From: Dillenia suffruticosa
Lineage: Eukaryota > Streptophyta > Magnoliopsida > Dilleniales > Dilleniaceae
Direction of reading: 5' to 3'
Length of the DNA: 64,000 nt
Assembly: GCA_033439265.1 (NCBI GenBank)
Contig: JAVTVX010000020.1
Span: forward strand, 687,001-751,000
Each line of letters opens with the position of its first letter. The stretch's first letter is position 1. The notes below the pieces were generated by a model. The model made no database searches and was not told the origin of the DNA. It worked only from the letters and a program-made list of their open reading frames with translations. Position numbers and translations under genes: made by a program. Of this stretch, positions 24,084 through 38,072 are shown in pieces.

Positions 24084-25512
24084 GTTGGAAAAGATGGGTT
24101 TATTTTAGAACGAGGTTTTAGGTTTTCGTAAGGACTGAATTCATGTTTTGTGAATTGGTTGATTTGCTGGTTCTGTTTCTTGGGTAAGTCAGGCTTTTAC
24201 ATGTTTGGATTTTTACTTGAAATATGGGAACTACAGATATTTTTACTTTGCAATTGAAATATGTTTAGTTTTTAAGGGTTCCATGGGTTTATTGTCTCCT
24301 TTTGGCTTTGTCGCTTGACAATTGTAAATTTTTGCTCTTTTGCATATGAGATTTCTAGGAAGTCTGTGAACGGAATCGCTCATTTGTTAACAAGGGAAAC
24401 AGGTTCTTTGTTGATACTTAATCTACAGATATTCATTAATTGAAATTCCTTCATTTCTCAAAATGCTATAGCTACCGTTACCATGATTACTCCTGGTGTC
24501 TCTCAATGAACCACAAATAAGTGAGAATAACCCTTAAGCTGCTTGTTCTCCTTTCTTGGTTACATTTAATTGAAACCCGGTTGGAGATTAGGTTGTATTA
24601 TGTTGTAATTCTCTAGTTTTGGAGTTGCCGTTATCTTGTTATCTTGTTCACTTTGTACTTGGTGCCTCTTTTTTAACATGGTAAATTTGCTTGTCTCTTC
24701 GTGTTATTTTGTTCTCTTTATTTTGTTCCTCTTTCTTGATAAAGTAAATTCGCTTCTCTCTCCACATGTGGATGTAAACTATTTAGTAGAACCACACCAA
24801 TCTTATGTTTTTCTGTCAGGTTGTATGACTTACTTTGTCATTTGCGTTTGCTTGATCATTGAAAGTCTCATATTTGGTTTCTATCTGTGGTCTGCAAATA
24901 GTTTTGGGCTAAGAATCTTTTTTTTTTTTTTGGTTGGGGGAGGGGGGAGAGGAGGCTTTGCAGCTGGCCACTTCAGGTTCGGTTTTCAACTTCAGTCAAT
25001 TTACTAAGTAACACCTGTTGTTTCAGAAACACCAGATGTACACATCTGGCAGAATAGAGCGTGACCATCTCATATCAGTAACACCACCAGCCTAGAAAAC
25101 CGTTCCATTACTACTTGACTTCCGTCACTTGGTTTAATTTGGGAAACAAAGCTCAAAATGTTATTGCTTGTTGTAGCCAGATTGCTAACATTATCACATC
25201 ACATCAAAGGACAGAGGATAGAAAGACAAAAAAATTGCATTCAATCTGTAGTAAGAAGTATATTGGTACAGGACGGTGTATAAGCTTCAACTCGCTTCTA
25301 AAACCTATAGCATTATAACAAGAACTACCAAAATGGCCAAGAAATTGTCTCATCTTGAATTTCTTTAAGAATAAAAAGGACAAGAGAGTACTGTGTCAGA
25401 TACAGCTCGCGTATCAGACTGAATAATCTTACATCCTCCAGACGTTTGAACCTTCATCTAGTCTAAGTTGAAAGACGGATGCCACTGATGCCGGAAGAGA
25501 TCTGAGCTCCAA
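24084..25512. other. Convergent intergenic region
   Basis: Lies between the 3' ends of the unknown gene (+) and DPM1 (-), so both untranslated regions should fall here. One T-run/G-run junction occurs at about 24919-24955. No coding region is supported. Confidence 0.6.
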
Positions 25513-27814
<2,302 letters not shown>

Positions 27815-29842
27815 TTCCAAACCCTAGATTTCGCAGACAATTCTCAATTGGAAATTCGGAGATCCAAAGACAAAAACCACGACGCGATGTTGATCGTGAT
27901 GATGACCACGTCGAAACGCTGTCGTATTGACCCCTTATGTAGGTGTTTTAGGAAAATGGGCTCACAGATGGGCCCAATATGGAACACAGGGAGCCCATTA
28001 GGCTACCGTTTTATTTAAATTTACCTCCCGAGTCCTTTTTTTTGTGTTGGTCCCGATTCCTTTTATTGATAGTGAAATTCGAATCAGGATCTATTATAAA
28101 GGGTTAAAAAATTAATATCACTTGAGCTAAATCTTATTGGCCCCAAGTCCCAATACGTGCAATTGTAAATTACCCCTTATTATATGTAAAGTTGTGGATA
28201 TGTATTCATAAACGAGCTTATATAAAATTACTATCGAAATCATTTTTATTTTTTCTTATTCTTATAAAGATATTCTTATGACACTTATTTGAAAAATTAA
28301 TGACAAGAATTAGAGTATTGGTGAAATGAATTTTATTCCGATATCTGGTTAGTCTAATAGTTGGATATTAGTACCCTTTAACTCTTAGATTTAAGTTTTA
28401 TGTAAAACAAAAATTTGACTTTTTAAAAAATCAATTCTAACTTAAATCAAATTTAATTATATTTAATATCATTATCAAATATCAATAATTCATAAAAAAA
28501 AATAAATTTTATTATTAAGATTTTTTTTGGCATTCGATTTTAAAAATGCACTGTCCAAGAATTTGAAAGTGGTAAAATTCTGATTTTCTAATGCTTACTT
28601 ATTATTTTCATCTCAATGTAAACGTTATTACTAATTTTTTTTCTATTTTTTTATTATATAAAAATTTGAATATGAGATCATCAGGTTAAGGAGGAGGATT
28701 TGTACTATTAAACTGTTCCCTAAGGGACACTAATTTTCTTTCTATTGCTCTAGTTTAATGAGATGTCCCGGAGGATCGCCACTCATTTATTCTTGCTATT
28801 GCTCAAGTTATTAGGGATGGAGTAAAAAATTAATTTTAGAAGGGACAAAATACACTATAAAATGCTTAATTCGAGCAATTGAAAATTTTCAATATTTAAA
28901 GAGTAAAATATTTTTTTATAACATATTATAATTTTTAACAAAATCTAAAGTTTGACAGTTGAATTTATTAAATCTAAACAAGAAAATTAATTGATACTTT
29001 TTATTTTTTAAAAAGAAATCACATAACTCCTATAAAATGAATTTCAAAAAAAAAAAAAAGTATGGAGCTTTGATTCTTCTACCATTCGGTGATATTCACG
29101 GGATAATAAAATGACCCAAACAATTGAGACTTTATTTATTTTTCAAAACTTAAACACATAAAAGTATAGAGTTACTTATTAATTTTCACTAAAAATATTA
29201 AATTCTAATTTCACAATTTTCTTAATCGAATTCTAATTCAAAATCTCAAAATTTTAAATATTAGTGACATTTATTAGGATAATTATTTAGAGATAAAAAT
29301 AATAAAATGAATATGATTATCTAATTGATATTTTTTTTTAATTTAAAGTAATATACAATAAATTTATCAGATATAAATAAAATGTAAATCAAATTGAAAT
29401 TATCATAAGATACTATTATAATTTTGTAAATTCTTGATCTTAGCCGGACATCCTCATTTTCTGTTTTGTCGATTTTGAAACGGTTTATCAAATTTCTTTA
29501 GATTAAACGATTGAATATTTTATCTCTTAATCAGAGGTTTTGAGTTCAAATTTTGAGAATTATAAAAAAGGATTTGAGAGAGTAATCTTTAAAATAGATT
29601 TTACAGTATTCAAATCGGATTAATCGATAAAATTTAGATATTGATAGCAAAAAAAAAAAAAAAAATTGAAAGGGCTTTTGCATATCTATTGGTGTTGTCG
29701 GCCCAGCCCATTATCAGTTTTCAATTTTTTAGTAGTTTCTATTTCTTGCCTTCCGATCCTGCCCTCAACGGATAGTTTTGTAATATAAGAGCCCGACACC
29801 CTAATTCTCTCCATTCTCATTCGTCTGATTCAAGATTTGAAG

Positions 29843-29845
<3 letters not shown>
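27815..29845. other. Intergenic, AT-rich, no gene seen
   Basis: Between the divergent DPM1 and BUBR1-like 5' ends. Mostly AT-rich DNA with one SINE-like copy near the right end (29490-29660). No coding region is supported. Confidence 0.6.
29490..29660 (+). repeat. SINE-like repeat, copy 1
   Basis: Has a B-box-like 'ttttgagttcaaat' (about 29528), a body 'aaaaaaggatttgagagagta', a tail 'caaatcggattaatcg', then a poly(A) run at about 29649-29665. It aligns along its length with the copy at 33290-33465 at roughly 80% identity. Confidence 0.7.
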
Positions 29846-29888
<43 letters not shown>

Positions 29889-30295
29889 GGAGACAAACAT
29901 GGAGGAAGTTGAGAGGATGGATCCAGAGACGGAGTTACTCTACTCAAAGAAAGAGACGGGAAACGAGTGGGAAATGTTCAAGAAGAACGCGAGGCCCTTG
30001 AAGAGAGGCCGCAACATTTCTTTCCTCAATGAAGCTCTCAAATCCCACACTGACAACCTTCTCAAGAAATCTCTCTTCGAGCATTACAGGTCCTCCCAAA
30101 CTCCCATCCTTTTCCTTCCGCTTGTTCCTGATTTCTTGATCTGATATGCTAATCCCAATTTTTCTGGTTATTCAGGAGGTTAATTGAGGCGACAGATGCG
30201 TGCCAAGGAGACGATCCTTTCCAACCATGGCTTGTGTGAGTTTTATAGTAACCTCCTCGTTAACTTTCTCTTGTCAATATCTTGATGTTTGAAAG

Positions 30296-30342
<47 letters not shown>

Positions 30343-30740
30343 TCAAAGAAAGTTGAGAGGATGGATCCAGAGACGGAGTTCCTCTATTCAAAGAAAGAGA
30401 CGGGAAACAAGTGGGAAATGCTCAAGAAGAACGCAAGGCCCTCGAAGAGAGGCCGCAACATTGCTCTCCTTAATGAAGCTCTCAAATCCCAGACGGACGA
30501 CCTTCTCAAGAAATCTCTCTTCGAGCATTACAGGTCCTCCCATACCCCATCTCTTTCCTTCCACTTGTTTGTAATTTCTTGATCTTATATGTTAATCCCA
30601 ACTTTTCTGGTTATTCATGAGGTTAATTGAGGCGATAGATGCGTACCAAGGAGACGATCCTCTCCAACCATGGCTTGTGTGAGTTTTATTATAACCTCCT
30701 CTTTAACTTCATCTTGTCCCTATCTTGATGTTTGAAAGAT
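29846..30740 (+). repeat. Tandem duplication of BUBR1-like exons 1-2 (about 445 bp units)
   Basis: Unit 1 spans about 29846-30293 and unit 2 about 30294-30740. Each holds a CT tract (29846-29884, 30299-30340), exon 1, intron 1, exon 2 and the start of intron 2 ('gtgagtttta' to 'cttgatgtttgaaag'). Copies are over 90% identical outside the CT tract. Unit 2 lacks the first ATG segment but keeps the internal Met-Asp start at 30361. Its exon 2 acceptor CAG has become CAT (30618). The breakpoint coincides with the CT tract, suggesting unequal exchange or slippage there. Confidence 0.85.
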
Positions 30741-30920
30741 ATAGGGATTTCATTCAATTTTGACTAGGTTTTCACAAAATGGTAAGCTGGATCTATAATT
30801 TCTTTATCTTTTCTTGGAAATAACCTATTGTTTGATTCATTATTGTTAAGTCTTGATCATCCCCTTCGACCACGTGGTATGCTGAATGCAATTTTCGTGT
30901 TGCTGTGAAGGTGTACTGTG

Positions 30921-30959
<39 letters not shown>

Positions 30960-32710
30960 GTGTGTGTATTAGACATTACCCAATTCATGATCTTTTTTGA
31001 ATAGTTGTTTATTTTGTTTCTTATTATTGTAAAAGTGCATAGAGTGGGTTCAGGAGGCATTTCCCCGGTGGAGAGGGAGACTGCTCTGGTCTTGTTGTGC
31101 TGTACGAACAATGTGTGCTATCTTTTTGGCATTCATAATGCTTCGAGGATGATCTTTACCATCTCAAAGTTTGGTTGGAATATGTCCAATTCTTTTGCCC
31201 CATATCATCTCTTCTCTGCTCCAAAATCTTATGAATAACTACTGATTTTGTCTATCTGCTACTGCAGGCTGATAACCGCAATGATGCAGAAGTCATCTTT
31301 AGTTTTCTGGACGCTTACCACATTGGAGAGTCACATTCTCTGTACTACATGGCATATGCAAAGTATATGGAGTCCAGGAACAAAGTTAAAATTGCTAATG
31401 ACATTTTCAATCTTGGCATTGCCTGGTAAGCTACATTTCTAATGTTCAAAATTTTTCCACTAATTCAAGAATTTAAGTTCTGCTATTGGTTGGTTACTAT
31501 AGTAATAAGTTAAGCATATCTAAAAAATCAATGACATTCACGATACATGTGTTTATGGAAAATGAGTGAAATCACTTCGCGTGAAGTAGGCACAAATGGT
31601 TGATACCTGTTGTGCTCATGAAAAATACATATCTTCCACGGATATGAGTTTTGCATTGGATTACTATTTAAAATGTTTTCATGATTCAATTTTCCATTTT
31701 CAGTTCTATTAGCTCTATGTTTCATTTTGTTCGCGACAATACACCATCTTTCGGCCTAGTCCTCAATTCTAATTGTGGATGGTGCAAAAAGGAAAAAGAC
31801 ATGGTAATAGTTAATGCTCTAGTAAATCATGGTTTGTGGGGACTTAGTTGGATACTTGACGTTAGAGAAATTTCATGTTACATACTACCATACAAATCTT
31901 GTTTCAAGTACATGATATACCATAATTCATGGAGAACTTGGTTGATTCAGCATATAAATTACAAACAGTTTAGTGTATGGGACAATCTATGAAGCATGGG
32001 CAACCACATTGTACATGGGACAAAATGATAAAGAAAATTTTTATTGTTGCAAGTTATCAAGTTTTCGAAATGGACACCACTCAAACATAGTTCATTTCTA
32101 GACATGTTGATACAGCATTGGTACCATGAAGGTGTCGTTTATTGGCCCTAGATCCATAGGAGAATTTGCTTGGTTGTTGATGTCAAAGATCAACTTTTAA
32201 TTGTAATCTTTATCTAGAAAATCCTTCTATTTTTCGCATCTTTCGTGCATTCTTTTGCTTGTTGTGCCAAGGCATCATTCAGGTACTATACTCCTTGTCC
32301 TTGTTTACCCAATTAGGTGACTAGTTTTTATATATGGATTGTTGAGATGTCGATTTGGCAATTTTTGTGAATTAGGAACGCTCGACCAAAAGAAAAGTTG
32401 GAGGAAGCTTACAAAAAGTTTCTTGCACACTCAATGAGAAGACCAAAAGTGATGGATGCATGATCTAAAATGCCATGGAATAATAATGCGACTTTTGTGG
32501 CTTGTATTCACAAATTGTTCTTTTTTTTTTTCCAGAAGGATTTGATTGAGAACCACTTACCGGCTCGAAGTTTTGGAACCATCCTTGCAAGGGCAGAGGC
32601 TAGTTAGTCTTGTTCTTGTTTTGTATTTTGAATTTTCCCTAGCTAAACTGTTTCAAATGTTGCAGATAGACAGATAATAGAAACTGCAGATGCAGATGCA
32701 AGCCGAACAG
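29899..32710 (+). pseudogene. BUBR1: BUBR1/Mad3-like spindle checkpoint protein, broken
   Basis: BUBR1/Mad3 works in the mitotic checkpoint complex that restrains APC/C-CDC20. Blocks match the plant N-terminal TPR (Mad3/BUB1 region I): exon 1 29899-30089 (DPETELLYSKKETGNEWEMF), exon 2 30176-30235, exon 3 31036-31183 (CIEWVQEAFP, then LVVLYEQCV and LKVWLEY), exon 4 31268-31425 (DAEVIFSFLDAYHIGESHSL), exon 5 32376-32462, and possible exons 32536-32602 (ENHLPARSFGTILA) and 32666-32710. Damage: exons 1-2 are tandemly duplicated; exon 2 to exon 3 phase does not fit the only nearby acceptor; a frameshift falls at about 31063-31066; TAA at 31136; TGA at 32460. The conserved KEN box (KENxRPLKRGRN) reads KKN in both exon 1 copies. 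A functional protein is very unlikely. Confidence 0.85.
30922..30958 (+). repeat. (CT)n microsatellite in BUBR1-like intron 2
   Basis: About 17 CT units with one interruption, followed by a short GT run. It is the third CT tract within 1.1 kb of this pseudogene. Confidence 0.9.
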
Positions 32711-33919
32711 GTGAGTGTCAGTTGTTCTTTATTTTGTAACTTTAGAGGCAAATATTGTAGTTTTTTACAAGATGTTTCTCCCCTAAACCCATGTCAGTGG
32801 AGGTGCTGGTTGCAAAACTTAAATATACCTTGAAATTATCTAGCTTGGGCCTACATCTTGGTAGTTCATTTTTTTGAAGTTTGCATATTATTTTTACAGC
32901 AAAGCTTGACTAACAAGATAATGGTTTTCCTTCTAGCTTGAAAATTTACATGTAGTTATCTCAAGTTATGATTTCTCTTATGAGGACAAGTGTAGCCATC
33001 AAATTTGAATGTGATGTACAAGTGTTGCTAGAAGCATAATTTTCAAATTTATGTATGTGGTATAAAGTTTAATATGTGGTTAGCCTTGACAATGAAAATC
33101 TAATTACATTATCAACAATATTGGCATCGCAAAAAACTGTGATCTAGGCAGGAAGAAAGAATTAAATCTCACTCTCTCCATTATACTATACGAAATGTTG
33201 AATTTATTCTTTGAATGTCAAGAGTTGGGGTTTAGAATAACAAAGAATTTAGATAAAGAATGATTACAAAAGCGAGTTTTTTACTAAGCTCCTTTGATTT
33301 GAGTGGTCGGACACTTTATCCCATTAACCAGAGGTCTCGAGTTCAAATATTGAGAATGACGAAAAAGGATTTGGGAGAGTCAACTTCTAAAATGGGTTTC
33401 ACAGTACTCGAATCGGATTAGTCGGGCAAAACTCGGATACTGGAGGTGAAAACCAAAAAAAACAAAAATGATTTTTTATGGGCCTGGCAAGGAGTTTCGA
33501 GAATTGATGCAAGGGCTTGATGGATTCTTGAGCATATACATATTATCCCTTCAAGATGGGACAAAAGATTACGATTTTAAGTACATACTAGCAGGGATAA
33601 CTTTGGAGCGGCCGTTTTGGCCCCTTTAACATCATATTGCTTGGTAATACACTTCTTATCTAGATGCACTTAGATATGCTATATTTGCTTGTGAATGTTT
33701 TAGTTGGAATGAACCAATGGCATGCTTAAATTAATTTGTGTTTTATCCTGAGTGTTTGCATGACAAATGGAACCTTGTCACCTTGCAATTGGTAAATTTT
33801 GTGAAAGGGACGGGTTGTATTTTATCCTTGATTTGGTGTTCCGGAAACTGTAGCTATTTCCTAGAGCAATAGGGAGTGTCTGCTTTTACATATCACTGCT
33901 TGAGCTAAAAATAAAGGAG
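32711..33919. other. Intergenic, no gene seen
   Basis: No coding segment recognised; BUBR1-like C-terminal exons are not evident here. Contains the best-preserved SINE-like copy (33290-33465). Confidence 0.55.
33290..33465 (+). repeat. SINE-like repeat, copy 2 (best preserved)
   Basis: A-box-like 'tttgagtggtcgg' at about 33297, B-box-like 'ctcgagttcaaat' about 35 bp downstream, then 'aaaaaggatttgggagagtc', the family tail 'gaatcggattagtcgg' and 'ctcggatactgg', ending in an A-rich segment. Length about 170 bp. Box structure, dispersed copies and an A-rich 3' end fit a tRNA-derived SINE. Confidence 0.7.
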
Positions 33920-35278
33920 TTACAAATACAGTGCCTCATTGTCTGCATGATTGAAGTCTAGTGGACTCAAATCAAAGCAAGCAAACTTGAGGAGCTCTGG
34001 GTCACCTTCTAGGACAGCCATTTCTTGTTCATCCAGGGTGATCCATGCCTCGATTCCATCTCCACAACTTGTCTCCATCAAAATTATAAGGTTCACGAAA
34101 ACTGAAGTACTTAGTCCCATACTGCTCACCCATATAGGTTTTCCCCACCCAAAATCAATATCATAGAGGCCAAGCTTGCACCAGCTGGTATATCCAATAT
34201 ACATGATGCTGTCTTTGGATGAAAACTCGCATGTCTCCTGAAGAAACTCGCATATTACGTCACAGCCTTTATTACTGAGTAATCTTTTGGTAAATTCCCC
34301 ATTCACCTTTGATATCCCTTTGCTTGTCTTAGCTACCAAGCCCGACAAGTCAAGTGCAGTGCCCATTTCACATTGTGCAGTTGCCATCCAAATAATATTC
34401 CCTATAGAATTATCTGGTAACGCAGGTAGTGTCCTTCTTCTTAGATTTACAGCATGGGATAGCATTGAAGGCCTTTGATAGCCATGTTGCTTCTTTGAAG
34501 CTTCCATGGTGCATTTCCATAGGAAAGCAGAGACAGCCTCAACTCGTGAAGGGTTTTGAACAAGGAAGCTGATTCCTTTGGTCTTGAGGGTCTCAATTGC
34601 TGATGGAGCAAATACTAGTCTTCTAGTTACAAATTTGCCCTTTCTCGAAAATGAACTCCACATAGCTAGAAAAGAATTTCTTATCCCAAAATCTTCTCTT
34701 GGGGCTAGAGATGTTGCTGTAAAGCTAGGACACACCACTTCAGGATTTCCACAAGCCGTGTCTGCCCACCCCTTCAAGAATGCCCTTAAGGCAGCTCCAT
34801 CGAGGATCCTGTGTGATATGCAAACACCAATTGCTATTCCACCACATCTAAAGATGTTTACTTGGATATTGGTTACGCAAATGTCTTCAGTTAATTCCTT
34901 TAGAGTGGGTTCACAGGGAAGGAACTTGTTAATTAGCATAATGTCAGGCTGCCTTAAAAAATCATACAGATCACAGTTAACAGAGGCCTCAACATAGTAA
35001 GCCCCATCATCATTACAATCAATAAAAGCATGCCCTTTGATCTTCCCAGCAAGTGGGTAAAAGCGAGTTAATGTTCCAGATAATGATCTCTTGAGAAGTA
35101 CTAATCTTTTGCTTACTTCAACATGGATGATTCTATCATTCAGGGGATAGAACAGGACTATTGGAGCATAGGCAGAAGGTATGAGATGATCTAAAAGTGA
35201 AAAATTGTACCTTCTGAGGTGAATTGGTGTTGGGGAAGATGGTTTAATGCTCTCAGTGGATATGATCTCCACTTCCAT
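33920..35278 (-). CDS. BAHD acyltransferase (vinorine synthase-like)
   Basis: Single-exon gene, 452 aa, normal BAHD length. BAHD enzymes move an acyl group from a CoA thioester to an alcohol or amine of a specialised metabolite in the cytosol. The catalytic HxxxD motif is HRILD, His156 and Asp160, followed by GAALRAFLKGWADTA; the structural DFGWG motif is intact at 375-379. The opening (IKPSSPTPIHLRRYNFSLLDHLIPSAYAP) is typical of the clade with vinorine synthase and related alkaloid or terpenoid acetyltransferases; the substrate cannot be told. A TATA-like TTTATAAAAA lies about 120 bp upstream on the coding strand. It has no introns and no disabling changes. It shares orientation with the FMO and acyl-activating enzyme genes upstream of it. 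Confidence 0.95.
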   Translation of the reverse strand: MEVEIISTESIKPSSPTPIHLRRYNFSLLDHLIPSAYAPIVLFYPLNDRIIHVEVSKRLVLLKRSLSGTLTRFYPLAGKIKGHAFIDCNDDGAYYVEASVNCDLYDFLRQPDIMLINKFLPCEPTLKELTEDICVTNIQVNIFRCGGIAIGVCISHRILDGAALRAFLKGWADTACGNPEVVCPSFTATSLAPREDFGIRNSFLAMWSSFSRKGKFVTRRLVFAPSAIETLKTKGISFLVQNPSRVEAVSAFLWKCTMEASKKQHGYQRPSMLSHAVNLRRRTLPALPDNSIGNIIWMATAQCEMGTALDLSGLVAKTSKGISKVNGEFTKRLLSNKGCDVICEFLQETCEFSSKDSIMYIGYTSWCKLGLYDIDFGWGKPIWVSSMGLSTSVFVNLIILMETSCGDGIEAWITLDEQEMAVLEGDPELLKFACFDLSPLDFNHADNEALYL

Positions 35279-35393
35279 TCTGTAGTTGGATTTTCCTTGA
35301 AGAGATAAGCGCTAGACTGGTAAAAGTGGCTCAAGGATGGAGCTTAACTGGAAAAAGTAGCTCAAGCATGCTGCATGCTCAGTGTTTTCTTGG

Positions 35394-35403
35394 TTTTTAT
35401 AAA
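35394..35403 (-). promoter_or_regulatory. TATA-like box of BAHD gene
   Basis: TTTATAAAAA on the minus strand, about 120 bp upstream of the start codon. Confidence 0.4.
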
Positions 35404-38072
35404 GAGCTAAGGTGGATAGGGCATATTTCAATTAGATCCTTTCTATGAAAACCTTGAAAAGAAGCCATACTTTGGTTCCAAATTTTGTCCAATTAGATCC
35501 TTTCGTATGTGCCCTAAGATTTGGATACAATTACAAAATCACCCTCGCTGTGACTGATCCAGAAGTTTGGGCCCTATAACTGGGCTCATGGCATTGGGCC
35601 CGACGTAGTCCGAGTCATTTCGCTACCCAATCTCTACAATATATAGAGATCAGGTTCAGGACAGCTGCTTTCTTTTGAAATCTTTTATAATAAAAGTTTT
35701 AATTTATTGCGAGAGATTCAATTTAATTAAAAAGAACAACTGTTATTCAATTCAAGTTGCTTTAATTTTTGTAGAGCAACCTTGTGCTTCCCTAATAATA
35801 AAAGAGATTTGTAACCACTGTCATTTAAATATACATTAATGAATTATATATTTTAACCATGATCATGTAAATGTATTGATTAAATATTTATAAATTTTAT
35901 ATTTTTATATTTTAACCACTGTCATTTAGTTTAGTGTGCAGTCATCAACTTAGTTGTCATTACTATAAATTAAAACCATCCATTAAAGCCACCATACAGT
36001 TGCAAACATTGGACCAGTAATGCAATGCTATGACCCACTAGATACTCCCTGGATCCTTTTATAATTTTGTTCGTTTCTTCTCATGCTTTGTATTTATGTA
36101 GTTTTAAAAATCCACTCTTTCTAGCATTTCAACATCAGCATTTGTTAAGATTTATTATCCGTAATAGGATCGGCCTTCTTGGTTGGCATTGCTTGTTGGA
36201 TTTGTTGTAGCCTTTGATCCATGTGTGACGATAGAAATGCCAGTTGTTGCACTGAAGTGATCTGGCAATATATGGGCACATTACAAGGAGATTATGACAT
36301 TAAGATGGGAGATCCCTGTAACCACGGTATGGCACCATCATGGTTAGTATATTTGCTTAGGAACCAACAGGCTTACTCCTCCATTCGCATTGCAGTTAGG
36401 GCTTCTTCCACTCATGCTATTTTACATTTTGTGTCCACACTAAGGGTCCTGCAGAGCAAAGATTTTCTAGATTGTGAATTGGTAAAAAATAAAAGAGGCC
36501 AAGACCCATGAGCCTAGCCCTAAACAGAGAGGCATGATTACTAATTGAAACATAAGTTGCGTAGTATGGTAGTCCACAACTTTGGCATTTAAACCCTTCT
36601 GTGAATTTGGGATTAGCATCTGTTGATTTGGAACGGCAATCTATTCCTACTTATTGCAACCACATACAAATTCCACCTTAGCACGTTGTCTTTTTTTTTT
36701 TTGTTCTTTTCATTTCTTTTAGAAATATGGGATCAAAATCCATCGGTCATCAATCATGCTTGGACTTCGGACTCACTGTGCAAAACTAATTATCCTGCAT
36801 TTTTGCTGCCTTGTAAATGGATAGATGGGCATGTTAGCACCTATATACCTGTATGTCGATTATTTCTACGAGGCCTTTGGGCACATGTCTCTAGCAGTTC
36901 CATTCACTGATTTTACGTAAGAAGTAAGTCGGTGGAATTGGAAGCTTTAATGAAGGCCCAGGGTTTGTCCTTGTTGGGGACTTTGATTGACCCAACTTTA
37001 GACATTTTATAACATTTCATTCACTATCGAAGGAATCTGAAGCATGGACCACAAGTGAAGCTGTTAGAGCTCTGCTTGTTTAAACTGGAGGTCCACATAG
37101 GATTTAGATGTTTGTCTGTCATCCCCATGCTCTCATAGCTTAGAAGATTTCCATATACGTCCCACGTTTTGCTATCTTGGAGTTTTTTTCTTGCACCAAT
37201 TGTCAGTCTTAGTTGACCCTTGCAGCTTATTGAAAATTGAGATTAGAGTCGACAACATAGAAATTCAGAAAAACTGGTCATCCCCATGCAAATAAGCTTT
37301 TCTCAGACGTCCCATGTCCTGCTATCTTCGCGGTTTTCCCTGTACTTTATGTGCATTTTAGTTGGCCCTCGCAACTTATTGAAACTTGGGGTTCAGAGTC
37401 GGCAAAACTATACCTAAAAAAAAAACAGAACTATGACCCCTCCATCCACGTAATAACTGTCAATCATGCTTGAGTTTTAAAATGTTAGGAGGTGCAATGA
37501 TCGGATGCCCGAAGAGTTTTCAATTGAAGTTTATGTATACGAGTGCACTATACATATACAGATACACCAACACAAAGTTATGCCCCATTAGCTAAAAGTT
37601 TGAACCGGTGAGTAGTAGGCCATTCTCTTAAGGTATTCGCTGACCACCATTTATTTGTTTTTGAACTCTACCACTCGCATGATTTTCTGACATAGAAGAG
37701 TAGCTCCCGATGTTTTAACCTACTGGTTTATTAGGTCATCCATAGCCATTTCTGAAATTTATAGAGGTGAAGAAGGGTTAAATGAGTTGTCTGCGGTGAA
37801 GACTATTCCAGCCTTAATACCTCTCCTCTGCGGAACTTAAAAAGAGTGTTTATTTTGTTTTCGGAAATATATTGACATGTGCTGCAGAGTAATTATAGAA
37901 TGACACATGCACGTATACACAGGACAGCATGTGCATCATGGGTTGTTTTCTTGGGTAGATTTCAAAAGCTGAGGTCCAGTTTAGATGTAAATTGCAAAGT
38001 ATTTTCATTATTGATTCTGGGAACATGCAGAACAATAAAATTTAGACCCTTCACTCTTTAACATCATGAAAA
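35404..38072. other. Intergenic, no gene recognised
   Basis: Contains open frames of about 95 codons (36221-36511 and 36623-36910) with no family resemblance. A degenerate direct repeat occurs at 37150-37410. FMO 3' untranslated sequence should lie near the right end. Confidence 0.5.
37150..37410. repeat. Degenerate tandem duplication, about 105-bp units
   Basis: Unit 1 (about 37152-37256) and unit 2 (about 37305-37408) share the order 'acgtccca', 'tgctatctt', 'ttagttg', 'ccct', 'cttattgaaa', 'ttgag'/'ttggg' and 'agagtcg', with many substitutions. Function unknown. Confidence 0.6.

Noticed and set aside
34578..34997. 139-codon plus-strand frame
   Set aside because: Antisense shadow of the intact BAHD acyltransferase.
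36221..36910. Two frames of about 95 codons between BAHD and FMO
   Set aside because: No family resemblance, no consistent splice structure and flanked by repeats; not supported as genes.
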